Below, piece by piece: positions 8,129 through 15,971 of a stretch of 64,000 nucleotides of DNA. The translations under genes were made by a program, and so were the position numbers. The notes below the pieces were generated by a model. It ran no database searches. It was not told the origin of the DNA and saw only the letters and a program-made list of their open reading frames with translations. The DNA is from Jannaschia sp. M317 (GTDB lineage: Bacteria; Pseudomonadota; Alphaproteobacteria; Rhodobacterales; Rhodobacteraceae): positions 53,404 through 117,403 of the forward strand of contig NZ_CP081157.1 of assembly GCF_025141175.1 (NCBI RefSeq). Reading direction: 5' to 3'. Positions within the stretch are counted from its first letter, which is position 1. Every line of letters begins with the position of its first letter.

Positions 8129-8543
8129 CAATCCCTGCCCGTGGTCTCCTGTCGTTTCTTCGTGATGGGTGTCTGGCCGGATCGCGCGCGGGCGTGCCCT
8201 GCGGGTCGGTCCCCTCCCCTCCGGCAAGCACGAATACGGCTTCCACCCCCCTGCCGGGTGCGGACCCTCCGCATTCGCGCCTGCGCCCCCGCTCCTTCGA
8301 TCCGGCCTCTTCGACCCCATCGAAACACAAGGAGACCACGACATGGCCCGCTACAACCTCACCACCCCCGTCACCTACACCCAGAATGGCACCACCAAGA
8401 CCCGCTACACTCGGGTGGGCACCGTCTTCGAGAACACCCGCGAGGATGGCTCGAAGTGCCTCTCGATCAAGCTCGACTTCCCCATCGGCGCCACCGAGCT
8501 CGTCGCCTTCGAACCCCGCACGCAGGAGGAAGGCGAGGGCGAG
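8129..8543 (+). repeat. Direct repeat copy B: long leader plus small gene
   Basis: Second copy of the segment at 3474-3892, same orientation. The leader is 214 nt here versus 218 nt in copy A, and the coding parts align without gaps until their C-terminal tails. Weaker similarity extends back to about 7955. The two copies bracket the relaxase pseudogene, the DUF2493 gene and the RES module, so recombination between them would delete about 4.65 kb. Confidence 0.75.
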
Positions 8544-8564
8544 AGCAGGGACGGGGGGCTCTGA
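8343..8564 (+). CDS. Small unknown protein, 73 residues (copy B)
   Basis: Paralogue of the 3692-3898 gene. It opens MARYNLTTPVTYTQNG and differs by a handful of mostly conservative changes and a different C-terminal tail (ESRDGGL). The preceding AAGGAGACC gives a good ribosome binding site for the ATG at 8343. A perfect 11-bp hairpin (8584-8607) lies after the stop. The function is unknown. Retention of both coding copies without frame damage, next to several dead genes, suggests selection on the product or very recent duplication. Confidence 0.78.
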   Translation: MARYNLTTPVTYTQNGTTKTRYTRVGTVFENTREDGSKCLSIKLDFPIGATELVAFEPRTQEEGEGESRDGGL

Positions 8565-8583
8565 CACGCACCCCCTACCCCGC

Positions 8584-8607
8584 CTGGGCGGCCCAAGGGC
8601 CGCCCAG
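8584..8607 (+). terminator. Perfect 11-bp hairpin after copy B
   Basis: CTGGGCGGCCC and GGGCCGCCCAG are exact complements separated by two A residues, followed by AAAGC. It is probably the terminator of the small gene. Confidence 0.55.
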
Positions 8608-8791
8608 AAAGCACATCGCAGAACGTTCTCGTCGCGGATGTGGTTGTCCGCTATGCGGACAAGGACGAAACCGCTTTCGCGGTAGGGCGCTTGAAGCAAA
8701 TGATGCGCTCTGATCGGGGCGGTGTGATTTGGTGGATGTGCACGTCTGTCGGACGATTGGGGCCTTCTTAATCCGATACCAAGAGGCTTCC

Positions 8792-8970
8792 ATGCCCGAT
8801 CAACACGTTTTCGCTCTGCGCCGACGGTTTCTCGAAAATATTCGCATCAAGGGTCTGCAGCCCAAGACGCAGACCATGTACCTGCGGGTGATGCGCGACT
8901 TCACTCGGTTCCTGGGCCGCTCGCCCGACACGGCGACGCCTGAGGATCTGCGGGCGTTCCAGCTGGATAT
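8792..8970 (+). pseudogene. Truncated tyrosine recombinase (SAM-like N-terminal domain only)
   Basis: The frame starting at ATG 8792 reads LRRRFLENIRIKGLQPKTQ then MYLRVMRDFTRFLGRSPDT and TPEDLRAFQLDIH, the N-terminal core-binding domain of the XerC/D-like integrases that often accompany IS91-type elements. After about 60 residues the similarity stops near base 8970. The frame continues for 26 unrelated residues to 9049, overlapping the end of the DedA gene. The catalytic domain (R-H-R-Y) is absent. The break marks a junction between older plasmid DNA and the metal island. Confidence 0.7.
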
Positions 8971-9014
8971 ACATATGGGACCATTTCTGTCTCTTCTCGA
9001 TATGGCGATTGTTC

Positions 9015-9596
9015 TCATTTGCCAGCGGCATCGAGCAATGACCGCGTGAAACTGCGAAATGCGAGCCAAGACGCGCCCAGAAAGAAGACTAGAAGCAAGA
9101 AGGTTATGAAACCCCATCTGCTCTCGGCGGCCGCCGCGATCTGCTCACCAAGTAGGTACCCGATCCCGACGAGCACTCCAGCCCAGACGATGGCCGAGGC
9201 AGCATTGAAGACCGTAAAAGTTCTCCAGGACATGCCGGAAAGGCCGACCGGAAGCGCTCCGATGGTACGCAGGCCCTTAGGATACCGATAGATGAAGATG
9301 TAAGTGATGCCGTAGGTGTCGAGGAACCGTCCAGCTTGTTCGATCCACGCGCGGATCTTCGGGCGCGCTGCAAAGAGTCGGCCGCCATAGCGACGTGCGA
9401 CCGCGAAGCGCGCCTCGTCGCCCAGATATCCGCCGAGGAAGACCGTCACCGCCACCAGAATCGGATCGAGTACTCCCTGTTGCGCGACAACCCCCGCTAA
9501 GAGTGGCAGCGCGCCGCTCTTGAGGGCGCAGTACCCGAAGAGCAGCGCGTAGACCGCGACCGGATTGACGGCGATCCAATTCAGCAACGTTTCCAT
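9015..9596 (-). CDS. DedA-family membrane protein
   Basis: 193-residue integral membrane protein with about five hydrophobic segments. It shows the family features of GYLGDEARFAVARRYG, then IFIYRYPKGLRTIGALPVGL and a final long membrane segment. DedA proteins are thought to flip undecaprenyl phosphate or phospholipids and affect envelope stress resistance. It is the left-most gene of the zinc/lead island, and its 3' end abuts the truncated integrase. The ATG at 9596 has AAAGAGA upstream. Its presence fits the envelope theme of this island. The exact substrate is unknown. Confidence 0.82.
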   Translation of the reverse strand: METLLNWIAVNPVAVYALLFGYCALKSGALPLLAGVVAQQGVLDPILVAVTVFLGGYLGDEARFAVARRYGGRLFAARPKIRAWIEQAGRFLDTYGITYIFIYRYPKGLRTIGALPVGLSGMSWRTFTVFNAASAIVWAGVLVGIGYLLGEQIAAAAESRWGFITFLLLVFFLGASWLAFRSFTRSLLDAAGK

Positions 9597-9688
9597 CGAT
9601 CTCTTTCATCCGTTTAGATTCTGACGAGCAGCCAGAAATTCTTCTACCGACATCCACGACAATCAGATTTTTTCACAGCGCCATCCCA

Positions 9689-10441
9689 TCATGCACGGCC
9701 GACGATCCATGACAGAGGAACGAGTATCGCGAGCAGGATCGGCTGATGCAGAAGATAGATCGTCAGACTCCATCGTCCCGCGAAGACCAGCGTCGTGCGA
9801 AGGGGCACACACGGTACGGCGAGGAATGCGAACCAGCTGCGGGCTTCTATGATGCGCCCTGCACCGAGGCCGATCAATGAGAGCCCGACCCAAGGAAAGA
9901 CGGGGACGAAATCGTTCGAGAAAGGTGGGTCGGCGGCGAACCCGATCCAAGCAAGATGCCTCGGATCGAAGGCGGAAATCTCGACGGCATTCCCGATGAA
10001 GACGATCGTGATACCCAGAACAATGACGAACAGGGGCCGTGCGCGGATCAAGACTGCGCAGACGAGGGTGGCCACGACGATTGCATGCAGGATTCCGAAA
10101 TAAACATAGGCCTCCGGAAAGGTCAGGCGGGTGACTACGGTGATCGCGAGGGCTGCGGCTGTGATCACGCCCATGCGTCGCAGGAACGGTCTTGCCAGAA
10201 TTTTGTTCCTCGCGGCCAAAGCAAAGCTGATGCCCACCAGCACCATGAACGTACCTGCAAGGGTGCGTCCGAACGCGATCCATAGGGGACTGGACACCCA
10301 AGGAGCAGGGATCATTCCGAGAAAGGCAAGATCCCAGACCAGGTGGAACAGGACGACGCCAAAAATTGCGATGCCGCGGATCATATCGATCGCAACAACG
10401 CGGTCCTTGGTCTTTTGATCGTGCATCGGCGGTCCGGTCAT
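9689..10441 (-). CDS. DUF1624 / heparan-alpha-glucosaminide N-acetyltransferase-like membrane protein
   Basis: 250 residues with about seven or eight transmembrane helices. The start region reads RVVAIDMIRGIAIFGVVLFH, the hallmark of DUF1624/YeiB-like acyltransferase-type membrane proteins, and the end has GRWSLTIYLLHQPILL. These proteins are related to HGSNAT, which acetylates a sugar using acetyl-CoA across a membrane. The bacterial role is unclear but envelope sugar modification is plausible. It is divergent from the L,D-transpeptidase at 10623. A MerR-type dyad lies between them (10517-10547). An in-frame ATG at 10426 is an alternative start. Confidence 0.75.
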   Translation of the reverse strand: MTGPPMHDQKTKDRVVAIDMIRGIAIFGVVLFHLVWDLAFLGMIPAPWVSSPLWIAFGRTLAGTFMVLVGISFALAARNKILARPFLRRMGVITAAALAITVVTRLTFPEAYVYFGILHAIVVATLVCAVLIRARPLFVIVLGITIVFIGNAVEISAFDPRHLAWIGFAADPPFSNDFVPVFPWVGLSLIGLGAGRIIEARSWFAFLAVPCVPLRTTLVFAGRWSLTIYLLHQPILLAILVPLSWIVGRA

Positions 10442-10516
10442 AGCAATGGTCTTGGGACGCCTAGATGGGGCCGAAGAAGATTGCTACACCCCCTGAATTA
10501 AAACAGGATTTCGGTC

Positions 10517-10547
10517 TTGAACCTATACCCGGTAGAGGTTGCATACC
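10517..10547 (+). promoter_or_regulatory. MerR-type promoter, site 1 (for the 10623 L,D-transpeptidase)
   Basis: -35 TTGAAC at 10517-10522, a 19-bp spacer CTATACCCGGTAGAGGTTG, and -10 CATACC at 10542-10547. The spacer and its flank form an AACCTATAC/GGTAGAGGTT-type dyad. A long 19-bp spacer with a central dyad is diagnostic of promoters activated by MerR-family regulators. It belongs to a set of six similar sites in this island. Confidence 0.75.
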
Positions 10548-10622
10548 TTCAGCTATAGGATGACCCTACCAACTGATCCGATCGCGTCACGCGATGAAGA
10601 CTGAAAACGAGGACTTTAGGCC

Positions 10623-11264
10623 ATGTTGACGAGACGGCATTTCATTCAAACGACGGCGGCTCTTTTCTCCACGGCCATTGCGACGCCAGTTTTGGCCAGC
10701 CGCCAACCGACAGCTGCTGAAAAGGCCGCATGGGACGCGCAGGTGACACCCGCAAACTACGATCCGGCGACCTCGAACCCGTGGGGGTTGGAGCCGCGGT
10801 TCCTGCCTCGTCGAGTGGAGGCGAATGCGGGTCTTGTCCCCGGTGACATCCATGTCGATGCTGTCGCGCTCTACCTTTATCATATCGAGGAAGGCGGCAC
10901 GGCCATGCGATATGGCGTGGCGATCGCCCGCGATGAGCTCTACGAACCCGGCACCTACACGATCCGCCGCAAGGTGCAGTGGCCGCATTGGACCCCAACT
11001 CGAAGCATGATCGAGCGAAACCCCGAGTATGAGCGATACGCAGACGGAATGGAGCCGGGGCCACAGAATGCGCTCGGTTCACGCGCGCTCTACCTGTTTG
11101 TCGGCGACCGAGACACCTATCTTCGCATCCACGGAACGCCTCACGCCCGATCAATCGGTGGACGGGCAAGCTCGGGCTGTGTGCGGATGGTGATGGCGCA
11201 TATAAATACGCTCTATCCGAACGTTCGGACCGGATCGAGGGCCTTCCTCTACGCCCCGGCCTGA
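10623..11264 (+). CDS. L,D-transpeptidase (YkuD domain), Tat-exported
   Basis: 213 residues. The N-terminus MLTRRHFIQTTAALFSTAIA is a twin-arginine-like signal. The YkuD core runs from about residue 75 to the end, with the catalytic signature HGTPHARSIGGRASSGCVRM. The His and Cys are in place. Such enzymes form 3-3 peptidoglycan cross-links or attach proteins to peptidoglycan in the periplasm. The ATG at 10623 follows the MerR-type promoter (site 1) by about 75 bases. The gene converges on the lipoprotein gene at 11249 with a 16-base overlap. The export signal and control suggest metal-induced wall remodelling. Confidence 0.85.
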   Translation: MLTRRHFIQTTAALFSTAIATPVLASRQPTAAEKAAWDAQVTPANYDPATSNPWGLEPRFLPRRVEANAGLVPGDIHVDAVALYLYHIEEGGTAMRYGVAIARDELYEPGTYTIRRKVQWPHWTPTRSMIERNPEYERYADGMEPGPQNALGSRALYLFVGDRDTYLRIHGTPHARSIGGRASSGCVRMVMAHINTLYPNVRTGSRAFLYAPA

Positions 11265-11536
11265 GCAACTTCACTGGACTGGCCGCAAATCGGATTGCCC
11301 TGAGGCGTTCTGAGCGGCAGCAGAGTCGTCTCGACCGGCCCCACGTACTCGTACCAAAAGCATCCGTCTTCCGGCATCAACCGAGCCGTCAGGACATTCT
11401 GGCTGGGGTCGGCGAGCGCGACGACTTCGTCAGGAACCGTCCGTGCCTTGGTCGATCCATTATCATCCATAGTTCCCACACATGCGCCCAGCATTGGAAG
11501 GAGGAAGAGAGTGAGACTTGCGCGGGTGCGATACAT
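11249..11536 (-). CDS. Small lipoprotein of unknown function
   Basis: 95 residues. MYRTRASLTLFLLPMLGAC is a type II signal peptide with lipobox LGAC, so the mature protein would be a lipid-anchored polypeptide of about 77 residues. Two further Cys residues (DGCFWYEY and NPICGQSS) could form a disulfide or bind metal. Its 3' end overlaps that of the L,D-transpeptidase, and its 5' end faces the zntA-like promoter. The family is unrecognised. Its maturation would need LspA, also encoded in the island. Confidence 0.65.
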   Translation of the reverse strand: MYRTRASLTLFLLPMLGACVGTMDDNGSTKARTVPDEVVALADPSQNVLTARLMPEDGCFWYEYVGPVETTLLPLRTPQGNPICGQSSEVAQAGA

Positions 11537-11687
11537 TGCCTGGTCCTATTCGGTTCATCATGATGTGCGGAGGCTCGATATGATAACTCTCCGCTCTTTC
11601 GACAATCAGGCATGACCCTTGATCCTCCGAAATCCAAGAAGTGATTTCCGACCGCGTGGAAAAACTGCAGAAACTGCGATTTTGGCC

Positions 11688-11718
11688 TTGAACCTCTAGG
11701 GCCTAGAGGACCCAGATT
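11688..11718 (+). promoter_or_regulatory. MerR-type promoter, site 2 (for the Zn/Cd/Pb ATPase)
   Basis: -35 TTGAAC at 11688-11693, 19-bp spacer CTCTAGGGCCTAGAGGACC, -10 CAGATT at 11713-11718. CCTCTAGG and CCTAGAGG are perfect complements around one central G. This is the most symmetric site of the set. Because the -10 lies at 11713-11718, an upstream TTG at 11717 cannot be the translation start of the ATPase. Confidence 0.85.
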
Positions 11719-11746
11719 GCACGGCGAAGCATCTCGGAGCGACGAC

Positions 11747-14095
11747 ATGGTCGAAGAATCCCACCGCCATTCCCATGATCACGGCCATTCGCACGATGAC
11801 CAGACCGGCAGCTGCTGCGGTTCAGCGGCGGATAGCGTGGCCGAGGCCATCCCGGCCCCTGGCACCGGTCGCAGTTTTCGGGTCAACGGGCTCGATTGCG
11901 CTGAAGAGGTCGCGATCCTTCGCCGCGTGGTCGGACCGCAGGTCGGGGGTGCCGACAATCTGGCTTTCGACGTGCTCAACGCCCGCATGATCGTCCTCGA
12001 TGGCGCCCCGCCGCTCCCGGACGCGCGCATCGTCGAGATTGTCGACGGCTCCGGCATGAGCGCCAAGCCATGGGACGATGAGACCGCCGACGCCGACCAA
12101 GCCGCGCATTTCTCCCGGCAGCGCCTGTTTACGGCTCTATCTGGGGGCTTCTGGGCGGCGGGCTTCCTGTGGCATGGGGTGGAAGCGGGCGTCGGCGGTG
12201 CACTTCGGCTTTTCTCCGGGCATGGGGAGGTGCCCATGCCCCTGTCCGAGATGACGCTGTTCCTGCTCGCCATCGTTTTCGGAGCCTGGCTGGTTGCGCC
12301 TAAGGCTTGGTCGGCCGCGCGACGCTTATCACCCGACATGAACCTGCTGATGGTAGTGGCCGTAGCCGGAGCCATCGGATTGGGCGAGTTCTTCGAGGCG
12401 GCGACCGTCGCCTTCTTTTTCGCCCTCTCCCTGACGCTCGAATCCTGGAGCGTGGGACGGGCACGGAACGCCGTTTCCGCGCTGCTCGACCTCGCGCCGC
12501 CGACGGCCCGCGTTATCCGCGAAGACGGGTCCGAGGCCGATCTGCCCGCCAAGCAAGTCACCGTGGGGGACCGCTTCGTCGTCCGGGGCGGTGACCGCAT
12601 CCCCCTCGACGGCGAGGTCGTGAATGGGCACGGAGAGGTCGATCAAGCCCCGATCACGGGGGAAAGCGCCCTGACTCCCAAGGAGGTCGGCGACGAGGTC
12701 TATGCCGGGACGATCAACGGCGACGGCACCCTTACCGTGCGGGCCACGAAAGCTTCCTCGGATACGGTGCTGTCCAAGATTATCCGTATGGTGGGCGACG
12801 CCCATTCCAAGCGCGCCGAGGTCGAGCAGTGGGTGACGCGTTTCGCTCGTATCTATACCCCCATCGTAATGCTACTGGCCGTCGCCATTGCGGTCCTCCC
12901 GCCGCTGGTCATGGGCGGGGGCTGGGCGGACTGGTTCTATAACGCTCTCGTCCTCCTCGTGATCGCCTGCCCCTGCGCGCTCGTCATCTCCACGCCGGTT
13001 TCCATAGTTGCTTCCCTGGCCGCAGCCGCCCGGGCTGGCGTGCTAATCAAGGGTGGGGCCTATGTTGAGGCCCCGGCCAAGCTTTCCGCGCTGGCCATGG
13101 ACAAGACGGGCACGATCACCATGGGCGAACCCGAGGTCGCAGGACTGCATCCGATCGACGGGACGCCCGAAATGGACCTCCTGCGAACCGCGGTCGCGCT
13201 GGAGGCGCGGTCCTCCCACCCGCTGGCCCGCGCGATCCTGGCTCGCGGCGAACGGGACGGCCTGCCGACAGAGGCTGCCGAAGAGACGCGCACGGTGCCT
13301 GGACGGGGCGTCGAGGGAATGCTGAATGGCGCGGCCGTCTGGCTCGGCTCCGACAGGTTCGCTGCCGAGAAAGGCTTGGATAAAGCCATCCCCCGCGACC
13401 TGCTGGAACGGATCGAGGGTGCGGGCAGCACACTAGTCGCGATCGGGACCGCAGATCGCCTGATGGGCCTCATAGAGCTGCGCGACCGCATCCGCCCGGA
13501 CGCGCGCGCCGTCATCTCCAGGCTTCATGCGCAGGGCGTCCGCAAGATCATTATGCTCACCGGCGACAACGAACGTACGGCTCGCGCCGTGGCCGCCGAG
13601 GTGGGCATCGACGAGGTCCGAGCGGAATTGCTGCCGGAGGACAAGGTCACTGCGATCGAAGAATTGGTCGCCGAGTATGCAGTCGTCGCGATGATCGGCG
13701 ACGGCGTGAACGACGCACCTGCCATGGCCCGCGCCCATTTTGCCATCGCAATGGGCGCCGTCGGATCGGATGCCGCCATAGAGACGGCCGACATCGCCCT
13801 GATGACTGACGATATCGCCAAGGTGCCGTGGCTTATCGGACATTCGCGCCGCACCATGGGCGTGATCCGCCAAAATATCGTGCTCGCGTTGGCGACGAAG
13901 GCCGTATTCGTCGGTCTGACAGCGTTCGGCATGGCGAGCATGTGGGGCGCTATCGCAGCCGATGTGGGCGTTTCCCTATTGGTGGTCGCCAATGCGCTTC
14001 GACTGCTTCGGGGAGAAAAAGATGAACCGGACCCCAAGGGCGGCGAGCGGATCGGAACCCGAATGACACAGGGCGCCCTCGCCCACGGTCGATAG
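11747..14095 (+). CDS. zntA: Zn/Cd/Pb-translocating P1B-type ATPase (ZntA/CadA-like)
   Basis: About 782 residues. The ATG at 11747 is chosen because GGAG lies 7 bases upstream and the promoter -10 overlaps any earlier start. The first 30 residues are a His-rich metal-binding tail (HRHSHDHGHSHDD, then SCC). Next comes a reduced HMA-like domain with GLDCAEEVAILRRVV, which has one Cys in place of CxxC. It has eight predicted membrane helices, CPC in the metal-binding helix (IACPCALVIS), the phosphorylation site DKTGT, SSHPLA, and [10 protein letters not shown] in the hinge. CPC with the DCAEE-type domain favours Zn2+/Cd2+/Pb2+ export over copper. It is driven by MerR-type site 2 and followed by an L,D-transpeptidase on the same strand. 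Confidence 0.92.
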   Translation: MVEESHRHSHDHGHSHDDQTGSCCGSAADSVAEAIPAPGTGRSFRVNGLDCAEEVAILRRVVGPQVGGADNLAFDVLNARMIVLDGAPPLPDARIVEIVDGSGMSAKPWDDETADADQAAHFSRQRLFTALSGGFWAAGFLWHGVEAGVGGALRLFSGHGEVPMPLSEMTLFLLAIVFGAWLVAPKAWSAARRLSPDMNLLMVVAVAGAIGLGEFFEAATVAFFFALSLTLESWSVGRARNAVSALLDLAPPTARVIREDGSEADLPAKQVTVGDRFVVRGGDRIPLDGEVVNGHGEVDQAPITGESALTPKEVGDEVYAGTINGDGTLTVRATKASSDTVLSKIIRMVGDAHSKRAEVEQWVTRFARIYTPIVMLLAVAIAVLPPLVMGGGWADWFYNALVLLVIACPCALVISTPVSIVASLAAAARAGVLIKGGAYVEAPAKLSALAMDKTGTITMGEPEVAGLHPIDGTPEMDLLRTAVALEARSSHPLARAILARGERDGLPTEAAEETRTVPGRGVEGMLNGAAVWLGSDRFAAEKGLDKAIPRDLLERIEGAGSTLVAIGTADRLMGLIELRDRIRPDARAVISRLHAQGVRKIIMLTGDNERTARAVAAEVGIDEVRAELLPEDKVTAIEELVAEYAVVAMIGDGVNDAPAMARAHFAIAMGAVGSDAAIETADIALMTDDIAKVPWLIGHSRRTMGVIRQNIVLALATKAVFVGLTAFGMASMWGAIAADVGVSLLVVANALRLLRGEKDEPDPKGGERIGTRMTQGALAHGR

Positions 14096-14161
14096 GGTCC
14101 TGACCCCTTGAGGCGTCGGAATCGGGACGATAGCACGGCACAAAAGGCGAGGCAGGCGGCG

Positions 14162-14671
14162 ATGAACAGTTCACTAACACGGCGAACCGCCCTCCTTGGG
14201 GGCGTTGCGGTGGCGCTCGCGGGATGTGCCGGCAAGTTCCGATCCTACAACGGCCCCGAGGTGACGCGATTGCGCATCCGGAAGGCGGACCGGATACTGT
14301 TCCTTGACGGTCGCGATCGGATCCTCGCCACCTTTCCCATCGGCCTGGGCTTTGCTCCCGAAGGACACAAGCAGTTCGAGGGCGATGGTAAGACACCTGA
14401 AGGCCGGTACATGATCGACCGCCGAAATCCGAGCAGCCTGTTCCATCTGTCCATCGGCATTTCATATCCGAACGCCGAGGATAGGGCGTTCGCTGCGGCC
14501 CAGGGTCAGTCGCCCGGCGGCGATATCTTCATCCATGGCGGTCCTCGCCGGGGCATCGACCCCATGGACAAGCGCGATTGGACGGCCGGCTGCATCGCCA
14601 CCACCGATCGTCAGATCGAGCGGATCTATGCGATGGTGCGCGATGGCACACCGATCGAGATAACAGCTTAG
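14162..14671 (+). CDS. L,D-transpeptidase-like lipoprotein (YkuD domain)
   Basis: 169 residues. NSSLTRRTALLGGVAVALAGC combines a twin-arginine motif with a lipobox (LAGC), suggesting a Tat-exported lipoprotein. The rest is a short YkuD domain with the active site HGGPRRGIDPMDKRDWTAGC and the phrase GDGKTPEGRY, typical of ErfK/YafK-type enzymes. It starts 67 bases after zntA on the same strand and lacks an obvious promoter, so it is probably co-transcribed under the MerR regulator. The ATG at 14162 has an AGGCGG-type site nearby. Periplasmic peptidoglycan or protein cross-linking is the expected role. Confidence 0.82.
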   Translation: MNSSLTRRTALLGGVAVALAGCAGKFRSYNGPEVTRLRIRKADRILFLDGRDRILATFPIGLGFAPEGHKQFEGDGKTPEGRYMIDRRNPSSLFHLSIGISYPNAEDRAFAAAQGQSPGGDIFIHGGPRRGIDPMDKRDWTAGCIATTDRQIERIYAMVRDGTPIEITA

Positions 14672-14675
14672 AGGA

Positions 14676-15146
14676 TCAGCCGCCATCCAGTGCCGGTTTC
14701 CTACCGCCGAGCATCACAAGACACGCCGCACCGCAGACGACGAAGACGTCCGCCATGTTGAAGGCTGGCCAATGGGCGACGCCAACGTAGAAGTCGAGGA
14801 AGTCGGTCACGCCGCCGAGCCGTATCCGGTCGATGATGTTGCCGAGCGCGCCGCCGATCACGGTGCCGTAGGCGATGCCCTCCACGAGACTGTGCGTTCG
14901 AGCCATCCCGACCACGAGAAACGCGACGATACCGATAGCAAGCAGGGCGAGCCCCCAGGGTGGCAGGGTGCCGAGCAGGCCGAAGGCAACTCCCGTGTTT
15001 CGGGCAAAGACCAGATCGAAGCCTGGAAAGACGGTCAGACCGCCCTCAAGCTGTGATGCGTTGGCGACTACGGCGGCCTTGGTCGCTTGATCCATGACCA
15101 GAGCCACGACAGCCATGGCAACGCCGAATTGAACAGGAGGGCGCAT
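14676..15146 (-). CDS. lspA: Lipoprotein signal peptidase (prolipoprotein signal peptidase II)
   Basis: 156 residues with four membrane helices. The catalytic aspartates are in the family motifs (ARNTGVAFG, GGALGNIIDR and FNMADVF). LspA cleaves the signal peptide of diacylglyceryl-modified prolipoproteins in the inner membrane. Its start overlaps the stop of the ZIP gene by one base (TAATG), so it is translationally coupled. A second, metal-linked lspA is known from lead-resistance operons (PbrC of Cupriavidus). Here it could serve the island-encoded lipoproteins. The long in-frame extension upstream is antisense to the ZIP gene and is rejected. Confidence 0.92.
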   Translation of the reverse strand: MRPPVQFGVAMAVVALVMDQATKAAVVANASQLEGGLTVFPGFDLVFARNTGVAFGLLGTLPPWGLALLAIGIVAFLVVGMARTHSLVEGIAYGTVIGGALGNIIDRIRLGGVTDFLDFYVGVAHWPAFNMADVFVVCGAACLVMLGGRKPALDGG

Positions 15147-15937
15147 TATCCCAGCCAGACGTCGAGAAAAAGCATGACCACTAGGCCAACAGCAAGGCCG
15201 AGCGTTGCCTGGTTCTGATGCCCGCTTCGATGGGTTTCGGGAATGATTTCGTGGCTGATAACATACAGCATCGCACCTGCGGCAAAGGCGAGGCCCCATG
15301 GAAGTAGCGGCTGAGCCACGACAATCACCGCCGCACCGAGCAGCCCCATCACCGGTTCGATCAGTCCGGTCAGGGCGGCGACACCGAATGCCGTCATCCG
15401 CGAATATTTCTCTCCCAAAAGGGCCACGGCCACGGCCAGACCCTCCGGCGCATTCTGAAGCCCGATGCCAAGCGCTACGGGGAACCCACCTTCGAAGCCC
15501 TCTGCTCCGAACGCTACGCCGACGGCGAGGCCCTCTGGCGCGTTGTGGATCGCGATGGCGATGATGAAAAGCCAGACGCGTCGCACGGCGGCCGCCTCGG
15601 GCCCCTCGCGGCCGGAGGCGAAGTGCTCGTGGGGGATCGTCTCGTTCATCAGCGCAACAACGCCCATTCCGATCAGAATGGCGGCGCAAACGATCAAGGC
15701 GGGCATGGCCCCAGTCGCCCCCTGTTCTTCTGCGGCATCGAGCGCGGGGATGATAAGTGAGAAGAAGGACGCTGCCAGCATTACACCTGCGGCGAAGCCG
15801 AGCGAGATGTCGCGCCACATGCGCGTTGGCGTCTTACCGAAGAGGACCGGCAGTGCTCCGACGCTCGTCATCAAGCCAGCGAGCAAGCTTCCGACTAGGC
15901 CAAGCATTACCGGAGAGAGTTGGGCGATGGCGGCCAT
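15146..15937 (-). CDS. ZIP-family metal transporter
   Basis: 263 residues and about eight membrane helices. The diagnostic ZIP motifs are present: AIHNAPEGLAVGVAFG in one helix and GLQNAPEGLAVAVALL in the next, both forming the binuclear metal centre. It imports divalent metal (Zn2+ and others) or moves it towards the cytoplasm. In lead-resistance islands such importers sit beside the exporter. The chosen ATG at 15937 gives MAAIAQLSPVMLGL, a normal start for the family. It is upstream of and coupled to lspA, and 34 bases downstream of the M23 gene, so it is probably the next-to-last gene of the operon that starts at 19635. Confidence 0.88.
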   Translation of the reverse strand: MAAIAQLSPVMLGLVGSLLAGLMTSVGALPVLFGKTPTRMWRDISLGFAAGVMLAASFFSLIIPALDAAEEQGATGAMPALIVCAAILIGMGVVALMNETIPHEHFASGREGPEAAAVRRVWLFIIAIAIHNAPEGLAVGVAFGAEGFEGGFPVALGIGLQNAPEGLAVAVALLGEKYSRMTAFGVAALTGLIEPVMGLLGAAVIVVAQPLLPWGLAFAAGAMLYVISHEIIPETHRSGHQNQATLGLAVGLVVMLFLDVWLG

Positions 15938-15971
15938 TAGATATCCTTGGAGATGAGTTGTTTTTCGCGAA

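Noticed and set aside
6924..8979. Inverted pair ATGGTCCCAT / ATGGGACCAT flanking the RES module and repeat B, as possible transposon ends
   Set aside because: Only ten bases match, similarity does not extend on either side, and such pairs are expected by chance many times in 64 kb. No transposase lies between.
11717..11746. TTG at 11717 as start of the Zn/Cd/Pb ATPase
   Set aside because: It overlaps the -10 of the MerR-type promoter. ATG 11747 has a proper ribosome binding site.
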